Made by a program: the position numbers and the translations under genes. Below are positions 12,401 to 23,900 of a stretch of 64,000 nucleotides of DNA, in pieces. The notes below the pieces were generated by a model, which worked only from the letters and a program-made list of their open reading frames with translations, searched no databases and was not told the origin of the DNA. The DNA comes from Hybos culiciformis (lineage: Eukaryota > Arthropoda > Insecta > Diptera > Hybotidae): contig OZ023273.1 of the NCBI GenBank assembly GCA_964007475.1, forward strand, positions 125,039,812-125,103,811. The letters are read 5' to 3'. The first letter of the stretch is position 1. Each line of letters opens with the position of its first letter.

Positions 12401-15400
12401 AATAAAGTTGAGCCAGAGTTGAATACTGAACCTAAGATTGAACTCAACGCCGTGAGATAATGATATTAGCAAGCACATATCATGATGGCGGACGGTATTT
12501 AATAGTAAGTGAAATAAAGTATATATACAAACATATATTAGATACACACATAAAGACAAAGAGTAAGGTAAGACAGACATTGAGACATATCAGTCCTTAA
12601 TAATTTTATTTAAGTCAAAAAGTTACATTGGAAATTTTAATTAGTTTGAAAATCTAGAGATTGAGGGTGGCGTCATATGAAGGCATACTACGCAGATATT
12701 ACTCTTTCTGTTATGTTATACACAATTATATTGTTCATGCCTCAACAGTAGTGCTTTTATTTCTATTTTCATACAGAATGCAATTTTAAAACATTGTCTA
12801 AAAATATTTCTTTTTTATGGTATTTAATATTTTATTTATTCGAATTTTATTAGATAAAATGTACGTACCTACATTTTTATAATTTTATATACTTATATAT
12901 AGTATGTATTATTATTATTGTATTTTTTTTTTTGTGGAAACCGAACTAACATTATATTGGCTGGTGGCAGTGTTTTTCTTTTAAAATATCTACGTGTTTT
13001 ACGGTAAAAGATATGAATTGAATAATTTTTTATGCCATTACCATCACAAAAAAAAAATTGAATTTAAAGCTGCATAAATAATTTCACTGTATTTATTTAT
13101 TCACCTGTTCAGCTATTGGTATGTTTTTATTTGATAAATTTTTTTTTATTGTAGTTTTGAATTGAAATAAAATTATTTTGCTATTTAAGAAAAATAGATT
13201 GCCTTTCTTAAAAAAACATTATATGTACATGTTTTTAAAATATAAATCACAATTATTATGAACCTACATTATGTTACATCTGTATAATATGAATTTTTCA
13301 TAGTAAAAGCTTCATAATTTTTTCTAATGAGATTTATAACACCTGCTATTTAAATTTTACATATAAAAATAAATAAATCTGAATCATTAATAAATCCTTA
13401 GTAAATACGATGTCAGTTCTACCCATTTACTTAATATTTTAGTGTGTTAAATAAATCTGTAAATTATTGTTATTGCATTATTTTAGAATAGTTATTTAAG
13501 TAATTAAAAATCCATAAAGAATCAATCATTTAATACTTTGCTTCTTCTTTTTCCAATGACGGTATACTACAGCTTTGACCTCTACAATAATTCCAACAAA
13601 AAGAAGCTTCTTATATAATAATATCAAAATGTTGTATAGATAGAATCTAGTCTACCCAGGTATTAATCTTTTTAATCCTCGCATTTATGAATTCAAATTT
13701 TAATATTAAAAAAAATATTATTAATTTTTTAATTAACTTCATTTCATTATTAATCATCTATAATAATATTCATAAAAAAAGAAATTCAAACTTAATGTAA
13801 ATAGAACAAAAATTTAACAATTTAGGTTTATTAAAAATAAATAATTAATGCTACTATTAAGTAATTATGTTTCATAATAGTTTTTATTATTTTATTTTAG
13901 TATTGTTACATTATAATGTTAACTAGTTTATAATAATAGTAGTTAAATTTTTGTTTTTTAACATTTTTCATTTTTCAACCATATAAGCACTAAAAGTCAA
14001 TTTGCGGTCAAAATACTTTTATGTACATACAAACATATCTATGTTTAAATATAATAAATGACTCATTCATTGTTATTGTTTTTTTAATTTGTCTAGTAAG
14101 CGTTCAAGGTCAATTTTGATTTCAATTATATAAATATTTTCATTTTCATTATTACATTGTACGTATTATGTTGACACTACGCATATGTTCCTAAAACATT
14201 AAATTAGAACATAATGCAAATAATTTATTATATTAATATTTTCAATAATATTAATTCAAAAATAGTATATACATATAAATCCAAATTTAAAGTATATAAT
14301 AAATTATAGCATTAATTTGTATGTACGACGACGTACTATCATAGTATTAAATAAAAATTGAAGCCCTAAAAATGACTCAAAATAATTTTATAAATCGATA
14401 ATATCATCAAGTATTTATTTTAATTCTTATACATTTAATTCTACTAAAATTAAGTACAATGTATATACTGTAAATATAAAATCGGGTTATTTTTATAGTT
14501 AAAGAACTTCTTGTTTTATTTTTTTTTTTTTTTAAACATTATCTATAATTAAAACTTTATACTTAGTATGTGCAAGGTCGAAAACATTTAATTCTTATTT
14601 CTCAAAGTCGAATATTTAATGCGTTTATAATAATTATTGATAACAATTTTAATTTCCTATAGCTTCTTCAATCTATGTATATATATTGTCAGCATGAAAA
14701 ATGTCTATCTGTGTTAGGCAGATTTGCACAATATATTTTTTAATATTTATAATCGGCATTATTTCTGCGATCATCTTTTGTTTGTTTACTCAATTTATTT
14801 TTCTTAGCCAAATAAAGTATGAAATATTTCTAAGCCAAATAAATAAAGTTCATATAGAAGTGACTTTATTCATTTCAGTGAACTATTTATTCATTATTAA
14901 AAATAGTTTAAATTTAGTATTTTTCTGGTGTTTTCAAATTAAATTCGATTTGTTTGTATTAAAAGTATAAATAACTATTATGATATTGTGAACATTTTTT
15001 TAGTCAGAATTCTATCTAGTTTTGTATGAAATGTTGAAAGAATACTATGTACATAGTACATACTTATACTTAAATACATGTATTGAATATTTAATACATG
15101 ATTCTAATGTATAATTTTTTAAAAACTTCACTTTTTCTCATGTAAGTATTAAATTGTGTTGTTTGAATCCTTTTTACGATTGTAGGAGTACTTTTTTAGC
15201 TTTTTTATTAAAGCAGTATAATAAACCAATTTTTTTGGTGATTAGGATACATGTCTGCACTATACACTGAAAATAAATCAACTATAAAAATGGAAAAAAT
15301 ATCATAACTAAAAGTGCGTTATTTTATGGCAACGTGCATTATACTTTTATACTTTTACATAATTTTATTTATTATTAAATATTTACTAACTAGTCCAAAA

Positions 15401-16319
15401 ATTTATAGGAAATTAACAGTAGCTAAAATCGCTATTCCAAAATTACTAGGTTTTGTTTTTTTTGCTATGACATGTACATAAACATGGGAAATACACAAAT
15501 TATAGCTCTTGCTGCTAACTATCTTTTTTTTCCAGTGTACAAATAAAGTTTATCCAAAATAAAATTTTCAATTTGATCGATACCTGAATTTAAGTTGTAT
15601 GCCAAATATTTTTTATTATGCCACCAATTTTTTTTCTTGCTTCAAAAAATTTGTCTAGTGACAAATTATTTTACGCTACAACGCTCAAGGCTATATACTT
15701 ATATGTATTATTTTTTTTCAAATTGTTCTATTGGCAAAAATTAAAAATTCAATGAAATTCTGTATTCAAAAATAAAAAAAACCATAGTTAGAAATATTTC
15801 CTTGTTTTAATCCATAGTCTTAAATAACAGTGTTGCGAGTAGTGGCTTTATCGGTGTGCCGTTTGAGGTTTTAAACTAATGAGATTTTTTTAACTTAATT
15901 TCAAACTAATTATCGTAAAAATTACTCGGCCACAGAATTTATTTCATGGTTCATTCAATAGCAAAAAAATACTTCCAATAGAATACCTGGTAATTCTTTA
16001 TTATTTCTTACTTATTATATAAAAATAAAATTTTTAATTTTGCTTCAGTAATTTGTTTTAAGTTTGATATAAAAATAAAATAAGAAAACTATTAGTGCAT
16101 ATAAATTAAAAAGTTCAAATGTTATAAGTATTTTTGTTTTATACAATTCATGCAATTTTATATAAGTTTTTTTTTTGGATTGTAAACATTGAAACACTGT
16201 TATAATAAATAAACTAAAATGGTAAATAATATGCTTTTTTAATTTCAAAATATTACATACAATTTGGCAAGAATTCAAAAAATATATGTTATGCAAAAAA
16301 TTTATCCAAATTTTTCAGA
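9408..16319. other. AT-rich noncoding DNA, no gene seen
   Basis: No exon, RNA gene or convincing repeat boundary was found except the small inverted-repeat candidate at 15263-15539 and an (ATA)n run near 10139. Open frames such as 9671-9892 (minus), 12377-12580 (minus), 14701-14970 and 16045-16296 (minus) have compositional rather than protein-like sequence. Confidence 0.55.
15263..15539. mobile_element. Candidate short TIR element (MITE-like)
   Basis: The left end TACACTGAAAATAAA (15263-15277) and the reverse complement of the right end (TACACTGGAAAAAAA, ending at 15539) match at 13 of 15 positions. They bound 277 bp of AT-rich DNA. The end sequence resembles those of elements 1 and 2 (ACACAGAAAAAAA, CACTGAGGGAAAAAA). 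No clear target duplication is seen beyond TA, and poly-A makes chance pairing easier. Confidence 0.3.
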
Positions 16320-16546
16320 ATTGCACGGAGAGAAAAGATTGCTAATATCATATAAAATGTGAATAAATCATGGAAAAAAAGGACTTGTTTTTGACCCGTT
16401 CGCCTTTTTTCTCGAATCATGTATTTTTTTTCCATAATTTTTAGAACTTTTTCATGCACATAACAATCAACTTTACTTCATGAAAAACATATTGTTTGCG
16501 TGAATGAAGAAATAATAAGACGTTATAATGTGCGAGTTTTTTGATA

Positions 16547-16569
16547 ATTCGTGTAAAAGAAACACGAAT
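16547..16569. repeat. 8-bp stem hairpin in element 2 left arm
   Basis: ATTCGTGT (16547-16554) and ACACGAAT (16562-16569) pair perfectly around a 7-nt loop. Confidence 0.7.
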
Positions 16570-16602
16570 CAAGAAACACATGACCTTAAAAAATACATTT
16601 TT

Positions 16603-16680
16603 AATTTCATAGCTTAGCCCATAGGTAGAGATGTCGGTTTGCAATGCTGAGGACCCAGGTTCGAATCTTGAAGAGGACGA
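16603..16680 (+). repeat. tRNA-derived module, plus orientation, in element 2
   Basis: An A-box-like TAGCTTAGCCCATAGGTAGA and a B-box GGTTCGAATCT (16658-16668) are present, with an anticodon-arm-like TCGGT-TTGCAAT-GCTGA that can pair. The T-arm pairs weakly (CAGG/CTTG). There is no acceptor stem. It shares TTTGCAATG with the other two modules. The antisense reads as an open frame (16441-16683) only because of this sequence. Confidence 0.6.
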
Positions 16681-16682
16681 CA

Positions 16683-16905
16683 ATTATGGGAAAAAAAATT
16701 TTTTTATATCATAATTTTTTATTTCATTTTTTTTTCCTTTTATTTTTTTTATTTTATTTTTTTTTTATTTTATTTTTTTTTATTTTTTTTTTATTTATTT
16801 AATTTTTTTTTATTTATTAATTTTTTTTTTATAATTTTTTATTTATTTTATTTACCTATATTTATTAAATTTAATTTTATTAAATTTATAATTGATTTTT
16901 TTGAT
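16683..16905. repeat. A/T-only core of element 2
   Basis: About 220 bp of T runs with scattered A are nearly free of G and C, like the core of element 1, and lie exactly between the two tRNA-like modules. Confidence 0.8.
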
Positions 16906-16911
16906 TTTTCT

Positions 16912-16985
16912 CATGCCCTCTTCGGGATTCGAACCTTGTACTTTTACATTGCAAACGTTCAACTCTACCACTAGGCTAAGAAATT
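16912..16985 (-). repeat. tRNA-derived module, minus orientation, in element 2
   Basis: On the minus strand it has A-box TAGCCTAGTGGTAGAG (16963-16978), GTTTGCAATG in the anticodon-arm position, and B-box GGTTCGAATCC (16925-16935), then GAAGAGGGCATGAG. The last string parallels AAGCGGGCATA after the module in element 1, so the two are probably related copies. There is no acceptor stem. It points toward the plus-strand module across the A/T tract. Confidence 0.65.
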
Positions 16986-17889
16986 GAAATTTAGATAGAG
17001 TGTAAAACAGAAAATATAAATTATATACTGACCACAATATCTTTCTTAAGTTTCAAAAAATTTCATCAAATCAAGAAATAATTTATTTAACTAATGGAAA
17101 ACTGTAACCATAGAATATGAAAAAAATATCATCAAATAAGAAATGTATTCGCAAAGAATCATGTTTTTAATTTTCATGTTTCGTTGAAAAAAAAAATACA
17201 CAAACGAAGGAAAAAAATTCTTAAACTGTGTTAGAATTACATCAAGTAAATATTTACTTAAATTAAGAAATATTTACATAAATGAAGAAATAATTAATTC
17301 ATTAATGAAAATAATCCCATTAAATCAAGCAAGATAAGTTTACTTGAATCATGGAAAAAGCCATAAATAACAGACGAGAAAAAATTGCAAAATTTAAGCA
17401 ACTATTTAACATATCAAGTGAATTCGCTTTGAATTATGAAAATTCGTTTTTTTTCTTAAATTTTAGTGATTATAAAAGTGTATTGCACGATTCTAGAAAA
17501 TTTTTTCCCTCAGTGTGTAGATGGAATAATATTGAATTCATTAATTTTGACTAAAGTTTTAAATTTTACTACTTATATTAATTCTATCTATGAATAATTG
17601 ACACTTAAAACTTGAATTTTAGTTCATTTATAAATCAAAAGCCCCTTTTATTGATTTAATTTGAGTAGTGTTTATAGTAAATTAGTACGATCGAACACAA
17701 ATTAAACTAATTTTGACCAACATTTTGACTTTTTTTTTATTACTGGTCGAACGTTGTTTCACTCTAGCCTAGTCTTTCATTGATAAAAGTTATGGTTTGG
17801 AGTTGATATTAAAATCCCATAGAAAAAAGTACTTTCAGTTTATTTACCTAAAAACCTTATTTGGACTACTTATTAGAAACATTAAAAAA

Positions 17890-17945
17890 AATGAGCCAAA
17901 TCGGTCCATCCGTTCTAAAACGATGAACTTGCCAACGAACAGAAT
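17890..17945. repeat. Possible transposon-tail fragment
   Basis: It contains CAAATCGGTCCATCCGTTCT followed by AAAACGATGAACTTGCCAACGAAC. The pattern 'aaatcggt..a.ccgtt...' followed by 'aac.aac' is common in the 3' regions of many insect transposable elements. No ends are visible. Confidence 0.35.
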
Positions 17946-20900
17946 TTAATTTAAGATATCTTTATATGAACTTAAAGGTCTTTTCTGTAATAACTATAAT
18001 TTTTCAGAAAAGACCGGAATTATTACACAATTAAACTAATATTTAAATAAAAGAAAACAACAACTATAAAATAAATAGACCTATAATTTTCATAAATACA
18101 ATGCAACATAATAAATTTACCAATTTGTGTAAACTTATGAAAACAGTATCTGTCAGTATGCTTGAGTATGCTTGAGTGTAAAACATTGGGTAAATACAGG
18201 GAGGAACCTGCTATCGAAATTCAAATTTAAAACAAATAGATAATGATAATAAATAAGTTTATAAATGTCAATAGAAATTTTCTGAAATAAACAAAAATAA
18301 ATTAAATTCATAGATTTTATTATCATTTTAAAAGGATGAAAAGTTCATTATTTTTTTTAAAGGATTAAATCAAGTTCGGCAGAAAAAGAACATAATGTCC
18401 AGTGGACATTTACTAAGAAGTGATTGTCGACTTTTTGTCTGTAAACCAAAAATATTAAATAACCCTTTTCGAAATAATTTAATATTTTCCAGAAGAATTT
18501 AACAATTCCCTAGGGAACGTACCATTACCGTAGTTTATGTTGTCCATGTGTTAAACTTTGCGATTATTGATTTGACAGAATCTAGAATCTAGAATATGAA
18601 TTTTTTTTATGTTTCTCGGAAGAATCGACTTCCATTTGGAATGAAATAATGTAAACTAGCTATAATTTTAGTTCATTTCACACTTCAATATAATTATCAC
18701 TGAATATGAGTTAGAGCACTTAGAGTAGCTTGTTAGTTTGTTAAATTTTTAGTTCATTAAAAATTTGAATAAGTCAGTTTAAATAATATTCCTAAACTTT
18801 TTTTCATAAGTTTCAATTTCTTAAGAGTTCTTAGTTCTACTTTGCTAAATTTTATTGCAGTGCTTCATGATCACCTTTATCTCTGTCAAAGCTTTCATAT
18901 ACATAGTTATATGAAATTATTTTGTTGAAATAAAATTTCAGAAATATTTTTCAAATACTTGGAGAATATTGCAATTTTATATTTTCATGGTATATTAGGT
19001 ATTTGAAATTTGTTTTTTTTTTTGAATCGCTTATGAAAATTTAATTTTATGATTTTTCCTTTGCTTTTATTAAAAATGTAAAAATAAAATTTTATGTTCT
19101 TCTTGTGTTTTTTTTAATTGGATTTATGTTGCTTAATGTTTGAATGAAAGCAAAAATGAAACTATAAAATTAACCCAAGGAGTAAAAATATTAAATTTTT
19201 TTTTCTTGGAGATAAGAAGAAGAAATTGTTAAAGGATTATTCTGTAATTTGATTTTCTTTCATATAATTTTTTTATTACTTTTTTCTGGTTATTCTTTAA
19301 GTGTATTTCTTATTCATATAAAACGCTAACAAGATAAATATATAAATCTGTAAATAAGAAAGGAATTGAATCTAATTACCGAAAGGAATTATTAAATAAA
19401 ATATTCTTCAATATTTATTGTAATAAGACTTATTTTGTTAATTATTACTTAACAATTTCCATAGTCGGTTTTATAGTGGGATCAAGTTTGATTTTAGATA
19501 GTCGGAATATTTTTCAATCGAAAGTACTTATATTCTTTATAATTTATAATTACACAATCGGGAAATGATGAGACATTATATGTCTAATATATCATTCAAT
19601 ACTGCGGTTCTATAATTTGTGGAAACTAGGTTCCATTGGTGTGCTTCATGTTCTCTTAGACCGGCAAACTCAAGCACAATTTTTCTTTATTTATTTATTT
19701 AATTAAATTACTTATTGCATACATTTATTGTCGGATTAGTTTTCATTCAAGACAATTTTCTTCTAAAGTTATTACGGAATTCATTAAATTGGTTTATTTT
19801 CTCATAAAACCATGTATATTATTGATGCATTTTCTATGTGTAGTTTAATGTTCGTTACAAGGTAGAAATATTCCTAAAATGCGATACAATAAAAATTAAT
19901 GCTATTAAGGATATTGCATTTCCAAAGAGGAAGTAAAGAAACTTATTGGTGGTATTAGAGGATTTTATGCTTCAAAGGAATTATTATATTTCTTAATAAG
20001 ATTAGGTTTTATTCAAGAATTTGTTTGGTATATACAAAACATTATAAAGGGTTGAATTTTTTACTCTTGAATAAATTTAAAAAAGATTTAAGAAAAATTA
20101 AAACTAAAGAGTTAAGAATTTTGAATATGAAAATATAAGTGTATATAGGAAAATAATTATAAAATTTTTAACTGAATAATCTTTAAAGTGGAACTTATGC
20201 TGGCTTTCTTTTTGCTTTCTTGTAGTTTGGCTTATATAAATCCCAGTTTTGGTGACAAGAATTAGAACACTTAATAGTTTTTAGCGATATTAAAATTCTA
20301 ATTGAGTAAAAATCAGGAACGTATTATTTTTTAACATATATCATAGCAAAACTTAAAAAATATCATTGCAAAACTTAAAGTAATCACAAACAAAATCTTA
20401 AAAAATATTATATTTGTGGAAACATTATACTTTTCAGACTATTTGTATTATGTCCAATTCTGTACTTGAACGAAAAATAGTAAAAAACACAGCTTCAGAC
20501 AAAAATTTAGACAATATTAAAACAAAAATTTAGAAGCTTTGGTAAAATAACATAAATATCAACTGCCAAAAATTTTCCTGTGTTAAAAATAACTTAAACT
20601 AGGTATATAATTAAAATAATTAAAATTCTTTCTTTGATATACCAATTTTTTGCCTCTATGAACTTCTGAACTACTGAATAATAATTTTTCAACTACTTTA
20701 ATTAAGAAATATCACGCTTTTCACGCTTTATGCATTGATTACTAAGTTTTCTTCCTAATTAAAACAATACATGACATAAATTTTTTTGGCACATAAATAG
20801 GTAGTTGTTTTGTATACACACAACATATCATGGCATAGTGTATAAATTTTCTTCCAAAAAAAGAAACAAAATTTCTTTTTTTTCAACAAAATAATAAAAT

Positions 20901-23900
20901 TGTTATCGCTTTCATTTCAATCTATAATCAGACAAAATTGTTTCTACTGCAGAAAGATTCATTAAAAATTAAAAATATGTCAAGTTGATGTCTTTTTTAA
21001 GTTCTCTATATACTTATAGTAAAACATTTAAAAATAACATCTTTCTTGTTTCGTCTTATTCTGATTATTTCCGGAAGATAATTCTTAATCACATGTCTAC
21101 AGAAATGAAATTGCGCTCATTTTTATAAAACTTTTATATCTGATGAAAAAATACAAAAAAAAAAAAACAGGCATATTACGTTTTAACATTTTTTGAGTTC
21201 AAAAAAATTCAGGACTGATAAGAATTTAATGTTTGGCGATAAGTAATAATTATATATTTATGACATTATATAAATAAAACAATATAATTTTATTATTCAT
21301 CATAGAAGCAATTTCTAATCTATAACAAGGTTCTTTAAACCTTGAAAAACATAATGCATGTTTCTACATTTTGTGTGTCAGACTTTTTATGTTTATAAGA
21401 AATCCCTATACCTTGCCCTATACTTAAATTTTTAAGAACATGTATCTGTAAAATCTGGTGTTAATTCAAGGAATTTATTCTTTTTTGACGGTTCAATTAC
21501 TACTGTGTGAAATTTGATTCACGATTAATATGAAATAACTGAATAATGTTAACTATTTTCAAATTTTGATATTCTTAAAATATGGCCAAAAGCTTAACTG
21601 TTTTATCTATTATTTTACAATAATTTAAACTAAAATGTGCGTCAATAAAAGCTATAAAAATATATAGTTAGACATTTTTAATTTTAAAAGAAAAACTACA
21701 AAACTTACTTTAACGTCGATACTATGTGCACGCACAATGTACCAAACATAAATTCACAAATTCATCATTAAATAAATTGATGTTTTCACACTTTTGTACC
21801 ATAATATAGAAGAGTGTAACAGTATCATTTTTCGTGAAAATAAGAAAATGGTTAACAATTCATAATGTCTATATACCTACTATGTGTATGCTGTGTACAT
21901 TATATATACATACATTGTTCATATATTTTCATTTTTTTTTTCAATATTTTCCAATGGTTTATTATTGATTGATATTCAATAGACAAATGACAAAGACTAA
22001 TGATGGAAAACAGTTTCCTCTAAATTAAAATTTTGTCGTATTCCACAATGTTTCGGAAAATAAGTTATTTGAGAAAAAAAAAAAAAAAAGGTTTATGAAA
22101 AATGTTAAACACTTAATTTTACTCTTTTCTTTTTTCATTAAAAACAATTTTCTTCTCAAATTTTTTTTTTCTTCCCCAACAATATTAGGTTTAGAAAACT
22201 TTAATTTAGAAAAGATTTGAAGAAGAATATTATGTCATTCACAATTCAAACCCATATCCGTATGGCTGAATTTTATTTGGATTGGCATAAATAAAACTCG
22301 CAGAGCAAAAAATTTTAATTTCTATAGTTAAAGAGTGTTTATATAAATTATGCTGCATAATTTATGAAATTGGTAGTGTGATGTAAGTAAGTAAAAAGGG
22401 AAAGATGAAAAACTACTGTCACCGAGAAAACTCCCAGAAGAAAAAAGTGAAATTAATTATGTTTTTTATTTTTCGATTTTTACCTAAGTAGGTACTTCTT
22501 GATTTTGTGTAGAAAATGTAAGTAGAAATTCATTTGAATCTTAAATCGTAAATAGTTATTATAAGTAGTTATATAACTTATTAGACTACCTAACACTTAT
22601 TGGTTCACACTTATTATTATTACTTTGATATTGTCTTTTAATTTTATAACATAATTTTATAAAAAAACTTTTTCATTGGTTCTATTATCTAAGTTCTATG
22701 ATGTTATATTTATCATAAAGCATTAAGATACAAAAAATTAAAAAAAAAAAAAAACATGAAATTTTCTGAAAAATTTCTGTTAAAAAGAAAACTAAGCACA
22801 ACATCATAAATATAGTTGATGTTTTTTTTTATATATGTATATAAAAATCGTAAAAGGCGTTTTATGTACATATATAATATTATGTAACTTTTTTAGCCCT
22901 TTTGTGAAACCATCTGTCGTCATATTCTTTTAGAAATTTTCTTTTTTTTTTAAAGGTTTTCTTCTTTTATAACTTTATTTTATTGAATAACAATTATTAT
23001 TGAATAAATTTTACCATGGAGGCTTACAATTTAAACTTTATCAATTTGTTTTTTTTAATACTAAAAAAAAAATTTTTTTTTCTAACTATGGCTATAGCAA
23101 TCAAATAAACTGAAAAATAAGCATTATAAAACTCTAGTTAAAAAAAGAATAAAAAAATAAAGGAATATTTTTTTATGGAAAACCGAAAGTTTGTTTGTCT
23201 AGACAGTTTTTATATTGGAAGTTTTTATTTTTTATTTTAAGTTTTTAGTATTATTATTATTTATTTATGTTTTTGTTTATTTTAAAGAAAATTATTATAT
23301 GTATATAATGTATAAATGTATATTATATGTTTTAACGTTTATTGGGTATATTCCTATATCTTTTTTGGTTTCAGCAACAATACAAAACATATAGGTTTAT
23401 AAGTTCTACAAAAATGTTTATGAAAAATAACAACGAAATTCTAAAAAAAAAAATTAATAATTTTTAGAAAATATTTATATGAAAATATTTTCGCGAATTT
23501 ATATGCTATATAATAAATAATAATAATACAACAATTTTTTATGATTTTCTTTTATTTTCTAATAATAATATTTTTTTAGTCTAAGAAAATATTTAAGTTT
23601 CCCAATTTTTATTTTTTTTTTTGCTTCATTTTTATATTCTTTTCAGAAAATTCCTTTTTTTCAAAAATAAATATAATATTTTTCTAGGATTCATTTAGGA
23701 ATTTTTTTTTTCTTCTTTTAAATCCTTTCATTAAACTTAACATCTGGGTTTCTATTTTTCATATGCACGCAAAATTCAAGAAAAAATAATAAAAAGAAAA
23801 GTTTTTTTTATATCCTTTCTTATGTCACAAGGATTTATCGTTATATTTATTTTGTTGAAGGAAAAAAAAAAAAACAAAATTTTCAACCTTAATTTTCTTG

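Larger units (their letters stand above)
16324..17515. mobile_element. Diverged TIR element 2, two opposed tRNA-like modules around an A/T-only core
   Basis: The putative ends are CACGGAGAGAAAAGATT (16324-16340) and, on the other strand, CACTGAGGGAAAAAATT (17515-17499). They match at 14 of 17 positions. Between them are repeated motifs on both arms (AT(C/G)AAGAAAT and AATCATGG variants), for example AATGAAGAAATAAT near 16503 and near 17282. A plus-strand tRNA-like module lies at 16603-16680, an A/T-only tract at 16683-16905, and a minus-strand tRNA-like module at 16912-16985. The plan mirrors element 1. The boundaries are less certain because the TIRs are imperfect. An 8-bp direct repeat ATTGCACG (16320 and 17482) overlaps the ends but does not fit as a clean target duplication. 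Confidence 0.5.

Noticed and set aside
16441..16683. Minus-strand open frame starting MSSSSRFEPGSSALQTD
   Set aside because: The start is simply the antisense of a tRNA-like sequence (the GGTTCGAA B-box reads as RFEP), and the rest is composition-driven.
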